Assembly (NCBI RefSeq): GCF_042643355.1
Contig: NZ_JBHRSS010000006.1
Coordinates: forward strand, 62,001 to 126,000
Source of the DNA: Salinisphaera aquimarina
Lineage (GTDB): Bacteria; Pseudomonadota; Gammaproteobacteria; Nevskiales; Salinisphaeraceae
Reading direction: 5' to 3'
DNA length: 64,000 nucleotides
The notes under the pieces are model-generated. The model did not search any database and had not been told where the DNA came from. It saw only the letters and a program-made list of their open reading frames with translations. Positions within the stretch are counted from its first letter, which is position 1; each line of letters starts with the position of its first letter. Shown in pieces: positions 1 to 7,712 of this stretch. Made by a program: the position numbers and the translations under genes.

Positions 1-651
1 CAACCGACGCCGCGAACGCGTCCATGGAAAGACTGACGCCGAGCGAAAAAGAAGTAACGAGTGACACGATGCCTGCCTGTTGGATACGCCGCGAACCCGG
101 CGCCGTGGAAACCGGCACATTAAGAGAATCCATCGCAAAATCAAGTTTCTACAGCAGGCATCCTTATTCAGACGAAGCTTATATTAGGAGCCGCTCCAAA
201 CATGCTGTGCCGACGCCACGCTTTGATATGCCGTCTTCGAGCAGACGCGGAGCGCGTTTGCAAACAAGGCGTTGGAAAGCAGAACCGATTAACCGTCTGT
301 TCGACAGTCGCCACCGCGGCCGCAATAACCACATCCTAGCGACGGAATCACACGTCGCCGGTAGCTACGAAGCAGTCGCCTTGGCCCAAGAAATACACCC
401 ATCCGGCGCGCTCTCCTGCGCAACGTCGCGCCTGATTGTCTTCCGGTTACGAGGCAAACGGCGGCAATCGATGCGGCCGCGATCGGCCCAAGCGCGCCGT
501 CGGCTACCCCGATCACCCACGGGTAACGATCACACCATGCCCGCCGTGGGGTCGGGTGGATCACGCTGACGACACGAATGGACTGCCTGCTGCTTTTTCG
601 ACTCGAATACGCACAGGGACGGCGCGGGGCGAATTGCCGAATGGCGCCCAA
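1..651. other. No supportable gene at the left edge
   Basis: I find no convincing coding region here. Several open frames exist on both strands, but their translations are rich in Arg, Ser and Pro with no recognisable domain, which is normal for GC-rich non-coding DNA read in the wrong frame. The stretch ends at the terminator that follows tRNA-Lys. It may be the distal flank of a gene to the left of the window. Confidence 0.5.
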
Positions 652-690
652 TAAAAACGCCGGATCGGCAGAGCCAATCCGGCGTTTTTA
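652..690 (-). terminator. Rho-independent terminator after tRNA-Lys
   Basis: A 14-bp perfect stem (652-665 with 677-690) built on ACGCCGGAT has an 11-nt loop and is flanked by A-rich and T-rich tracts on both sides. It lies 9 nt beyond the 3' end of the tRNA-Lys gene on the minus strand. The symmetry would let it work in both directions. Confidence 0.85.
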
Positions 691-699
691 TTACTAAAA

Positions 700-774
<75 letters not shown>

Positions 775-874
775 AGCGACTGCGGCAAAACCTGCCTCGT
801 CGATGGCGATGAAAATCGCCGGGCGCCATGATAGGCGCTACTGCTCCCGATCGCCAGCAAAACCGACATTCGGA

Positions 875-950
875 TGGGGTGGACGATGGGACTCGAACCC
901 ACGACGACTGGAATCACAATCCAGGGCTCTACCAACTGAGCTACGCCCAC
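875..950 (-). tRNA. tRNA-His (anticodon GTG)
   Basis: The minus strand folds as a canonical cloverleaf: acceptor GTGGGCG with CGTCCAC, discriminator C73 and encoded CCA, and anticodon GTG in the loop of the GGATTGTGATTCC arm. The base before the annotated 5' end is G on this strand, so the G-1 required by HisRS is templated. It lies between tRNA-Arg and tRNA-Lys. Confidence 0.95.
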
Positions 951-1307
951 CACCGAAAACAGCACGCATCGGCCGAACCGCAATCGCAATTGAGGGCAGC
1001 CAATGCAAGCCGCGTATTCTAATCGGGTTAAGGCGCCGATGCCACCCCCACCGGGCGATTGTTTCGTGCTCCGGCAACTTCGCTACCGCGGGACACGTCT
1101 GCAGCCGGGTTCAATAGGGAATGGGGCCGCGCCCGGCTGGATTACTCGCAGGCTGTACCTGCTCACCCTTCGTGCCGGTGTGACTGACGCCGCCCCGTTC
1201 GGATGCGCTGCGCGCATCCGTCGAACCAAGCTTGTCTGTTGTCGCTGGTTCGAATGACTAATCGGATAAACCATTCATATGGGTCGCGCTGCGGCGACCC
1301 ATATGAA
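951..1307. other. Spacer between tRNA-Arg and tRNA-His, with tRNA-Arg fragment
   Basis: This 357-bp spacer holds no gene I can support. In the related Pseudomonas tRNA block a tRNA-Leu often sits here, but no cloverleaf is visible. The right part contains an inverted copy of the 3' end of tRNA-Arg (listed separately) and a hairpin around 1199-1221 (GGATGCG paired with CGCATCC). Confidence 0.5.
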
Positions 1308-1338
1308 TGGTGCGCCCGGCTGGATTCGAACCAGCGAC
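1241..1338. repeat. Inverted repeat: reversed copy of tRNA-Arg 3' end
   Basis: GTCGCTGGTTCGAAT at 1241-1255 matches exactly the T-arm of the neighbouring tRNA-Arg but in opposite orientation (1324-1338). Closer to the centre, CCATTCATATGGGTCGC at 1271-1287 is the exact reverse complement of 1294-1310, which includes the tRNA 3' CCA. The two pairs are symmetric about position 1290. The bases between (1256-1270) have diverged. The arrangement is that of a partial inverted duplication of the tRNA 3' half plus 14 bp of flank. Confidence 0.85.
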
Positions 1339-1383
1339 CGATGGCTTAGAAGGCCATTGCTCTATCCCCTGAGCTACGGGCGC
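1308..1383 (-). tRNA. tRNA-Arg (anticodon TCT)
   Basis: Minus-strand cloverleaf with acceptor GCGCCCG paired to CGGGCGC, discriminator A and encoded CCA. The loop CTTCTAA gives anticodon TCT (codons AGA/AGG). It follows tRNA-Pro by 38 bp, and both are probably co-transcribed with tRNA-His and tRNA-Lys. The CCA end is inside a 17-bp inverted repeat, which could interfere with, or contribute to, 3' processing. Confidence 0.95.
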
Positions 1384-1421
1384 GAGGAAATGAGTTGGGT
1401 GCGTGTCTGGCGCGTCGAAGA

Positions 1422-1498
1422 TGGTCGGGGCAACAGGATTCGAACCTGTGACCTTCTGCTCCCAAAGCAGACGCGCTACCAAGCTGCGCCATGCCCCG
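1422..1498 (-). tRNA. tRNA-Pro (anticodon TGG)
   Basis: Minus-strand cloverleaf: acceptor CGGGGCA with TGCCCCG, discriminator A, encoded CCA, and anticodon loop TTTGGGA giving TGG (codon CCA, wobble to others). It is the first gene of the tRNA run. Its 5' half and 17 bp of upstream sequence are repeated 189 bp further upstream. Confidence 0.95.
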
Positions 1499-1515
1499 AA
1501 TACCTTGTCCAAACT
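1461..1515 (-). repeat. Direct repeat copy 1 (5' half of intact tRNA-Pro)
   Basis: These 55 bp run from the anticodon loop through the tRNA-Pro 5' end and 17 bp of upstream flank. They recur at 1650-1704 with a single mismatch (G at 1483 against A at 1672). Confidence 0.9.
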
Positions 1516-1649
1516 TACTTGCCGGTCAACCCTCGTGTACAGACCCACGTCTGCTTTACGAGCAGTCTGTTTCTAGGCTCGGCTACGCCTTACCAACAAA
1601 CCCGGCCTCGAAACCCGTGTTTCTCGGCGTTCTCCGCGGTGCGGATCAC

Positions 1650-1704
1650 CCCAAAGCAGACGCGCTACCAAACTGCGCCATGCCCCGAATACCTTGTCCA
1701 AACT
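1650..1704 (-). pseudogene. Truncated tRNA-Pro copy (5' half only)
   Basis: 54 of 55 bases match the 5' half of tRNA-Pro plus its upstream flank. Similarity stops abruptly inside the anticodon loop (at the CCCAAAG side), and the next bases do not resemble the tRNA 3' half, so no functional tRNA can be made. The breakpoint in the anticodon loop is a classic crossover site for integrases and also a plausible endpoint for a duplication-deletion. Confidence 0.85.
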
Positions 1705-1914
1705 ACCCGCGGATCGACCGCCATACGCGGATGTGCGTCTGCTTTGCTGTCGCAGCTCTGCGTGACAAGAGCAAACCCGCAATCATTTCGATTGCATCCA
1801 GCAACGGGGCGGATTCTATCCGTTCACGGGCCGGCGTGCGAGTGTGCCGGCTCAATTGTCCGCATATCCGCGGCGTGCGAGAATCCACGCCCTCATTCCT
1901 CAGACCTATTGCGC
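1705..1914. other. Upstream region of folD
   Basis: About 210 bp between the tRNA-Pro fragment and folD with no coding potential I trust. It should hold the folD promoter, but I see no clear sigma-70 pair and no strong Shine-Dalgarno just before the folD ATG. Confidence 0.4.
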
Positions 1915-2781
1915 ATGGCAGCCCGCCTCATCGACGGCAAACAGATTGCTCTGGATTATCGACACGCCGTTCGCGAGGCCGTCGACAAACGGCTGGATTC
2001 GGGTCAGCGCGCGCCGGGACTGGCGGTGATTCTTGTCGGCAACGACCCGGCCTCGCAGGTCTACGTCGGCAAAAAGATCGAGGCCTGTCAGGAGGCGGGG
2101 CTGGTTTCACAGGCGGCCTACCCTGATGCACATATTACCCAGGACGAGCTGATCGCGCTCATCGACCGCTACAATGCCGACGACAGCGTCGACGGTATTC
2201 TCGTCCAACTGCCCCTGCCGGCGCACATCGACGCAAGCACCATCATCGAACGCGTGCGACCGGACAAGGATGTCGATGGATTTCACCCGTACAACGTCGG
2301 TCGCCTCGCCCAGCGGGTGCCCTGCCTGCGCGCCTGCACGCCATTGGGTATCGTGCGGCTGCTCGAGGCCATCGGCGAAACGTTCCATGGTCGCCAGGCC
2401 GTGGTCGTGGGCGCTTCGAACATCGTCGGGCGCCCAATGGCACTGGAATTTCTGCTCAAGGGCGCGACCACCACGGTGTGCCATCGCTTTACCCGCGATC
2501 TGGAATACGAAGTCGGGCAGGCGGAAATACTGGTCGTCGGCGTGGGCAAGCCGGGGCTGATCAAGGGCGAGTGGATTCGCGAAGGCGCCACCGTGATCGA
2601 TGTCGGCATGAACCGCCTCGACTCGGGCAAGCTGGTCGGCGACGTAGCGTACGAAGCGGCCGCCGAGCGCGCGGCATGGATCACCCCCGTGCCCGGCGGC
2701 GTCGGCCCGATGACGGTGGCCATGCTGATGAGCAACACGCTGCGTGCCGCCCAACTACGGGACGCGAAAAACGCCGGCTAG
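1915..2781 (+). CDS. folD: Bifunctional methylenetetrahydrofolate dehydrogenase / cyclohydrolase
   Basis: FolD oxidises 5,10-methylene-THF to methenyl-THF with NADP+ and then hydrolyses it to 10-formyl-THF in the cytoplasm. The 288-residue product has family-standard length. It shows the substrate segment SQVYVGKKIEACQ (catalytic Lys at residue 54), GILVQLPLPAH, the Rossmann signature GASNIVGRPM, and the C-terminal PVPGGVGPMTVA loop. The start MAARLIDGK matches the usual FolD N-terminus; a much longer open frame upstream reads through the tRNA-Pro repeats and is not coding. It is convergent with cysS (50 bp apart). With glyA nearby it supplies one-carbon units for purine and formyl-Met synthesis. 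Confidence 0.97.
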   Translation: MAARLIDGKQIALDYRHAVREAVDKRLDSGQRAPGLAVILVGNDPASQVYVGKKIEACQEAGLVSQAAYPDAHITQDELIALIDRYNADDSVDGILVQLPLPAHIDASTIIERVRPDKDVDGFHPYNVGRLAQRVPCLRACTPLGIVRLLEAIGETFHGRQAVVVGASNIVGRPMALEFLLKGATTTVCHRFTRDLEYEVGQAEILVVGVGKPGLIKGEWIREGATVIDVGMNRLDSGKLVGDVAYEAAAERAAWITPVPGGVGPMTVAMLMSNTLRAAQLRDAKNAG

Positions 2782-2831
2782 CAGTTCGCCGCGCCCGCTC
2801 CGGACGCGGCGCTGTTCCCGTCTTCGTCGCG

Positions 2832-4232
2832 CTAGCCGCGCCGCCAGAGCGTACCGTCGGCGCCGTCCTCGAGCACGATGCCGGCAGCGGTGAGTTCGTC
2901 CCGAATCCGATCGGCGGTGGCAAAATCCCGGTCCTTGCGTGCCGCGATACGCTGGGCGATCAACGATTCGATCGTGGCCGCGTCCAGAGTGCCGGCGTCG
3001 TGCTGGCGCGCGTCACCCTGCAAAAAGGCAGCCGGGTCCTGTTGCAACAGACCGATCTCGCGGCCGAGCTCGCGCATCGCGGCGGCGATGGCGCCCGCCT
3101 CGGCCGGCGCGCTGTCCTTGCTTCGATTGGCTTCGCGTGCCATTTCAAAGAGCACGGCTATCGCCGCCGGGGTGTTGAGATCGTCGTCCATCGCCTCCGC
3201 AAAGCGAGCGCGAAAGTCTCCGACCATCTCTTCGCTGGCCGAGCCTTCCCCGTTCGCGTCCCGCAACGCGGTATACAGCCGGGTCAACGAACTGGTAGCA
3301 GCGTCCATGGCGTCGGCGTTATAGGCCAGCGGACTGCGGTAATGGGTCGAGAGCACGAAATAACGCACCGTCTCGGCGTCGTAGCGATCCAGCACATCGC
3401 GGATGGTAAGAAAGTTGCCCAGCGACTTCGACATCTTCTCATCGTCGACGGTCACGAAGCCGTTATGCATCCAGGTGTTGACATAGTGGGCGCCGGTCGC
3501 CGCCTCGCTTTGCGCGATCTCGTTTTCGTGGTGCGGGAACTGCAGATCCAGCCCGCCGCCGTGAATATCGAAGCTGTCGCCCAGGCAGTGCGTGGACATG
3601 GCCGAGCATTCGATATGCCAGCCGGGCCGTCCCGGGCCCCAGGGTGAATCCCAACTCGGCTCGTCCGGCTTGGCGGCCTTCCACAGCACGAAGTCCAGCG
3701 GGTCGGTCTTGGATTCGTTGACCGCGATACGCGCGCCCGAGCGCAGATCCGCAGTGCGCTTGCCGGACAGTGCGCCGTAGTTTCCGAAACTGCTGACGTC
3801 GTAATAGACATCGCCATTGTCGCCCACATAAGCCGCGCCGTTTTCGATCAGGCGCTCGATCATCGCCAGAATCTGCTCCACGTGGGCGGTTGCCGCGGGC
3901 TCCTGATCGGGTGCGATGAGACCGAGTGCCGCTTCGTCCTCACGCATGGCGGCGGCGAACCGCGTGGCAATGGATTCCGGGGTTTCGCCTACTTCGGCGG
4001 CGCGATTGATGATCTTGTCGTCGATATCGGTGACGTTGCGCACATAAGTCACCCGCCAGCCGCGCGCGCGCAGATAACGCACGAACATGTCGAACACGAT
4101 CATCACGCGGGCGTGGCCGAGATGGCAGTAGTCATAGACGGTCACGCCGCATACGTACAACTGCACGTGATCCGGCTCGAGCGTTTTCAAGGGCTGGCGC
4201 TGACCGCTGAGGCTATCGTGCAACTGGAGCAT
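2832..4232 (-). CDS. cysS: Cysteinyl-tRNA synthetase
   Basis: Class I aminoacyl-tRNA synthetase that charges tRNA-Cys. The 466-residue product carries the zinc/substrate region at CGVTVYDYCHLGHAR (HIGH motif as HLGH, near residue 32), GWHIECSAMS, the zinc-ligand HHENEIAQSE segment and the KMSKSLGN loop, then the helical anticodon-binding domain ending DGTLWRRG. I place the start at MLQLHDSLSG; the frame is open further upstream, but that part overlaps the divergent gene and is not conserved in character. It shares a 117-bp divergent promoter region with the ankyrin-TPR gene. Confidence 0.97.
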   Translation of the reverse strand: MLQLHDSLSGQRQPLKTLEPDHVQLYVCGVTVYDYCHLGHARVMIVFDMFVRYLRARGWRVTYVRNVTDIDDKIINRAAEVGETPESIATRFAAAMREDEAALGLIAPDQEPAATAHVEQILAMIERLIENGAAYVGDNGDVYYDVSSFGNYGALSGKRTADLRSGARIAVNESKTDPLDFVLWKAAKPDEPSWDSPWGPGRPGWHIECSAMSTHCLGDSFDIHGGGLDLQFPHHENEIAQSEAATGAHYVNTWMHNGFVTVDDEKMSKSLGNFLTIRDVLDRYDAETVRYFVLSTHYRSPLAYNADAMDAATSSLTRLYTALRDANGEGSASEEMVGDFRARFAEAMDDDLNTPAAIAVLFEMAREANRSKDSAPAEAGAIAAAMRELGREIGLLQQDPAAFLQGDARQHDAGTLDAATIESLIAQRIAARKDRDFATADRIRDELTAAGIVLEDGADGTLWRRG

Positions 4233-4349
4233 GGGCTGGCTGGGACCGACGTTGAAGCGAGAAACAGCGCCATAGTCTACCGGCTTGCGCAAGCGAGAGC
4301 CTTGCCGCCCCGGCCGGCCGCGATCGTCCGCTTGTCTTATGATGAGCAC

Positions 4350-5600
4350 ATGAAGTTTCTGCTTGCCGCCATTCTGATCGCCGGCGCCGCCGCCCTCGGC
4401 GTGCTCGCGCTCGACCCCACCATGGACGCCGCCTGCGCCGCGTCGCGTATTCGCGACCGGGTCGGCGACCGTCATCACGACTGGCAGTGTATTCATTACG
4501 CGGCCGCGCGCGGCTCTGTATCCGCGGTGGAGGCCGCGCTCGCCAACGGCGTGTCGAAGAATCTGCGCACCCGACGCGGACAGACGCCGCTGATTCTGGC
4601 CGCCGAGAACGGTCGGCTCGACATCGTGCGCAGGCTAATTCAGGCCGATGCGCAGCTGGAGGCGCGCGACGGGCGCAACGGGTTCACGGCGCTGCACTGG
4701 GCCGCGGAGCGCTATCGCCCCGCCATCGCGCGCGCGCTGATCGCAGCGGGCGCGGCCGTGAACGCCGAGAACAAGTGGAATCAGACGCCGCTGTGGCAGG
4801 CGTCCTGGCAGGCCGATCAGGGCAATACCGAAATCGCGCATATCCTGGTCTCCGGCGGTGCCGATATCCATCGGGCCGACGAACACGGCAACACCCCGCT
4901 GCTGATGGCCGCCCGCGCCGGTCATCGACCGATGGTGGATTATCTGCTCACCCTCGGTGCCGATATCGAGGCCCGTAACGATCACGGCCGCACGCCGCTC
5001 TATCAGGCGGTCGCCGGCGGCCACGCCGATTGCGTGCGCTTGCTGCTCGCCCGCGGCGCGGATCCGAATCGCTCCGCCGCCGGGATCGCGCCGCTGCAGC
5101 TGGCGCTGGACAAATCCGAACGCGAAATCGCCGATCTGCTGCAGGCCAATGGTGCGACCGACTACAGCCGCTATGCCGCCATGGCCGCGATGAAGCACGG
5201 CCGTATGGCCTATACCGACGGTGACTATCCCGGCGCGATTCGCGCTTTCGGCGCCGCAATCACGATGCAGCCACAGCTGGCCGATGCCTATTACCGGCGC
5301 GGCCTGGCGTTCAAGGCCAGCGGCGCGCTCAGCGATGCCCGGGCCGACCTGAGCGAAGCGCTGGCCCTCGACGCCGGTAATAACGATGCCCGCGAGGCAT
5401 TGGCGCGGCTGTATGTGGATACGGGCGACTACCAGCGCGCGCTCGCGCCGCTCGGCCGCCTGCTCGACGACCAGCCCGACAACGCGCGCGCGCTCTATCT
5501 GCTGGGCGAGAGCCGTCATGGGCTGGGCGATGTGTCCTCGGCCAGCGACTATTTCAGCCAGGCCTGCGGGCTCGGGTTCAAGCCCGCCTGCAGCCGCTGA
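4350..5600 (+). CDS. Exported ankyrin-repeat and TPR protein
   Basis: A 416-residue protein of two repeat types. An N-terminal hydrophobic segment (residues 1-22) is a signal peptide or anchor. Residues about 45-270 form six or so ankyrin repeats (for example GQTPLILAAENGRLDIVRRL, GNTPLLMAARAGH, GRTPLYQAVAGGH). Residues about 275-410 form TPR repeats (DYPGAIRAFGAAITMQPQ, DAYYRRGLAFKASGALSDA). Both are protein-binding scaffolds, so a periplasmic interaction role is likely; the partner is unknown. The start is fixed by the signal sequence. It converges on thiL with only 12 bp between stops. The ankyrin-plus-TPR combination in one secreted protein is uncommon but I cannot assign a function. Confidence 0.85.
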   Translation: MKFLLAAILIAGAAALGVLALDPTMDAACAASRIRDRVGDRHHDWQCIHYAAARGSVSAVEAALANGVSKNLRTRRGQTPLILAAENGRLDIVRRLIQADAQLEARDGRNGFTALHWAAERYRPAIARALIAAGAAVNAENKWNQTPLWQASWQADQGNTEIAHILVSGGADIHRADEHGNTPLLMAARAGHRPMVDYLLTLGADIEARNDHGRTPLYQAVAGGHADCVRLLLARGADPNRSAAGIAPLQLALDKSEREIADLLQANGATDYSRYAAMAAMKHGRMAYTDGDYPGAIRAFGAAITMQPQLADAYYRRGLAFKASGALSDARADLSEALALDAGNNDAREALARLYVDTGDYQRALAPLGRLLDDQPDNARALYLLGESRHGLGDVSSASDYFSQACGLGFKPACSR

Positions 5601-5612
5601 GGCCGGGACGAT

Positions 5613-6575
5613 CTATCCGCTGAAATGATCCCAGCCGTGCGCGCGATCCTGCAACGGGTCGACTGCCGCACCGCTCGCGTCGACGCAGCGCAGGCCCGGG
5701 GCGGCCTCGATCACGCCGATCACCGTCAACGGCGCATCGACGGCCGCGCGAGCTGCATCGACCTGCGCTGCGGGCAAGATCAGGCACAGTTCATAGTCGT
5801 CACCGCCGCTGAGCTGCATGCGCCGGCGTGCCGCCGCATCCGGCACGGTGTGCATGAGGGCCGTCGATGCCGGCAACGTGTCGATATCGATACGCGCGCC
5901 GACCTGGCTCGCACTCAGGATATGACCCAGATCGGCGGCGAGCCCGTCGGAGACATCGACCGCGGCATGCACCAGCCCGCGTAGCACGCTGCCATTACGC
6001 CATTGCGGTCGGCACAGGCGCTCGATGAGAAACCGGGCATGCGCGTCCTGCTGTTGTTCGCGCTCGGCCCATAGCGCCAGCCCCTGGGCGGCATCACCGA
6101 GCGTGCCGGTGACCGCGACGAGATCGCCGACACGAGCGCCGGCGCGGGTGATGGCCGCTGCCGCCGGCAGCGTACCGATGGCGGTCACGGTAATCGACAG
6201 ATCGCCGCGCGTCGTATCGCCGCCGACGATATCGACCGATGCCGCACCGATCGCCGCCAGCGCGCCGTCGATGAATGCATCACACCAAGACGCATCCAGC
6301 GCGGGCGCGGTCAACGCGAGGGTCAGCCAGGCCGGCTCTGCGCCCATGGCCGCCAGGTCGCTCAGATTGACGGCGATCGCCTTGAAGCCGATGTCGAACG
6401 GCGCGGTATCGTCGGGAAAATGCCGGCCCGCGATCAGGGTGTCGCTGGTAACGGCCAGTTCCTGCCCGGCCGCCGGGGCGATCACGGCGGCATCGTCGCC
6501 GATACCGATACGCGTATCCCCACGGCGCGCCCGCAGACGCTGGGCCAGACGGGCGATGAGCGCGAATTCCTGCAT
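5613..6575 (-). CDS. thiL: Thiamine-monophosphate kinase
   Basis: ThiL phosphorylates thiamine monophosphate to the cofactor thiamine pyrophosphate using ATP. The 320-residue product has family hallmarks: IGIGDDAAV near the N-terminus (Mg/ATP), FDIGFKAIAVNLSDLAAMGAEP, the GGDTTRGD loop, VTGTLGDAAQGL and the VDVSDGLAADLGHI segment. The start MQEFALIARLAQRL matches the usual N-terminus. It is the last gene of the glyA-to-thiL operon, 25 nt after nusB, an order common in gammaproteobacteria. Confidence 0.96.
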   Translation of the reverse strand: MQEFALIARLAQRLRARRGDTRIGIGDDAAVIAPAAGQELAVTSDTLIAGRHFPDDTAPFDIGFKAIAVNLSDLAAMGAEPAWLTLALTAPALDASWCDAFIDGALAAIGAASVDIVGGDTTRGDLSITVTAIGTLPAAAAITRAGARVGDLVAVTGTLGDAAQGLALWAEREQQQDAHARFLIERLCRPQWRNGSVLRGLVHAAVDVSDGLAADLGHILSASQVGARIDIDTLPASTALMHTVPDAAARRRMQLSGGDDYELCLILPAAQVDAARAAVDAPLTVIGVIEAAPGLRCVDASGAAVDPLQDRAHGWDHFSG

Positions 6576-6600
6576 GCCGGAGCCGAGGGCGCGAGGTTTG

Positions 6601-7116
6601 TTAGCGGCGCGCGCCGATTTCGTCGGTGCGCAGGTCGCGCGCGGTCGCATCAAGTACGCCGTTAATGAAGCGGTGGCCATCGGTGGCGCCGAATATCTTG
6701 GCGAGATTGGTCGCCTCGTTGATGATCGCCGCAAACGGGATTTCCACGCGATCGCGCAACTCGAACGTCGCCAGCAGCAGAATTGCGTGCTCGACGGGGT
6801 CGAGCTGCGCGGCTGGCCGGCTCAGGTGCTTGTCGAAGGCAGCCTCCAGCGCGACCGCGTCATACACCACGCCGCGCAGCAGCGTCTCGAAATACTCGCG
6901 GTCGAGTTCGCGCAGCCGTCGTGCCTGGGCGAACTGCAGGATCAACTCCGCGATTTCGGTGCCGCTCATGCGCCACTGATAGATCGCCTGAACCGCGGCC
7001 ATGCGCGCGCGTACGCGCCCGCCGCCGGCCTTGCGCGACGGCTCCGGAAGCGCGTCGTCTTCCTCGCTGTCCGGTTCCTGCGATTCGTATTGAACCTGGT
7101 CGTCGTTGATGATCAC
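6601..7116 (-). CDS. nusB: Transcription antitermination factor NusB
   Basis: NusB binds boxA RNA with NusE (S10) in the rRNA antitermination complex. The product is 171 residues: an acidic N-terminal extension of about 35 residues precedes the all-helical core (RARMAAVQAIYQWRMSG, LDREYFETLLRGV, LDPVEHAILLLATFEL, IINEATNLAKIFGATDGHRFINGVLD). The annotated start is GTG; the conserved core begins at about residue 36, so a later start is possible, but the acidic extension fits the halophile-like composition of neighbouring proteins. It lies 46 nt after ribH. Confidence 0.95.
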   Translation of the reverse strand: MIINDDQVQYESQEPDSEEDDALPEPSRKAGGGRVRARMAAVQAIYQWRMSGTEIAELILQFAQARRLRELDREYFETLLRGVVYDAVALEAAFDKHLSRPAAQLDPVEHAILLLATFELRDRVEIPFAAIINEATNLAKIFGATDGHRFINGVLDATARDLRTDEIGARR

Positions 7117-7162
7117 GCTAGGTGTGTCGCTCTACTGTGTTCGCGTGGCTGGGTCATGCGGC

Positions 7163-7633
7163 TCAAACGCCCAGGGCGCGCAGCAGCGTGGCCATCTCGA
7201 TCACCGCGCTGGCGGCCTCGGCGCCCTTGTTGTGGTCTTCGTCCGGCTGTGCGCGGGCGTCGGCCTGCTCGGCGGTGTCGGCGGTAATCACGCCGAAACC
7301 GACCGGCACGCCATATTCGAGCGCGGCGGCGGACAGACCCTTGGCGCATTCACCTGCGACGAAATCGAAATGCGGGGTTTCCCCGCGGATCACCGCGCCC
7401 AGCGCCACGATACCGTCGTAATCATCGCTGTCGGCCAGGCGATCGGCGGCCAGCGGCAACTCGAACGCGCCGGGCACGCGTACCAGCGTGATGTCGTCAT
7501 CGTCGACGCCGCAGTCCGTGAGCACGTCGCAAGCCCCTTCCACGAGCCGGTCGACGATATCGTCGTTCCAGCGAGTCGACACGACGGCTATCTTGAGCCC
7601 TCGGCCGTCGAATTCTCCTTGAATACTGCGCAT
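7163..7633 (-). CDS. ribH: 6,7-dimethyl-8-ribityllumazine synthase
   Basis: RibH condenses the RibD product with 3,4-dihydroxybutanone 4-phosphate to give lumazine, the penultimate step of riboflavin synthesis. The 156-residue protein has the family length and motifs: VVSTRWNDDIVDRLVEGA, VRVPGAFELPLAADRLA, GAVIRGETPHFDFVAGE (with the catalytic His in the ETPHFD segment), PVGFGVITADTAEQADAR and NKGAEAASA. The start MRSIQGEFDG is 79 nt after the ribBA stop. Confidence 0.97.
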   Translation of the reverse strand: MRSIQGEFDGRGLKIAVVSTRWNDDIVDRLVEGACDVLTDCGVDDDDITLVRVPGAFELPLAADRLADSDDYDGIVALGAVIRGETPHFDFVAGECAKGLSAAALEYGVPVGFGVITADTAEQADARAQPDEDHNKGAEAASAVIEMATLLRALGV

Positions 7634-7712
7634 GTCGATGCCTCGATAATTTCAGGCCGGCATTATCGCACGGGCAGGCCCGAACGCGCGGCGTAACGCG
7701 GTGGCGTGATCG

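Noticed and set aside
24..569. Long open frame on the plus strand at the left edge
   Set aside because: Arg/Ser/Pro-rich, no domain, no ribosome site; typical of GC-rich non-coding DNA.
1279..1914. Upstream extension of the folD frame
   Set aside because: It runs antisense through tRNA-Arg and tRNA-Pro and the tRNA repeat; the real FolD N-terminus is at 1915.
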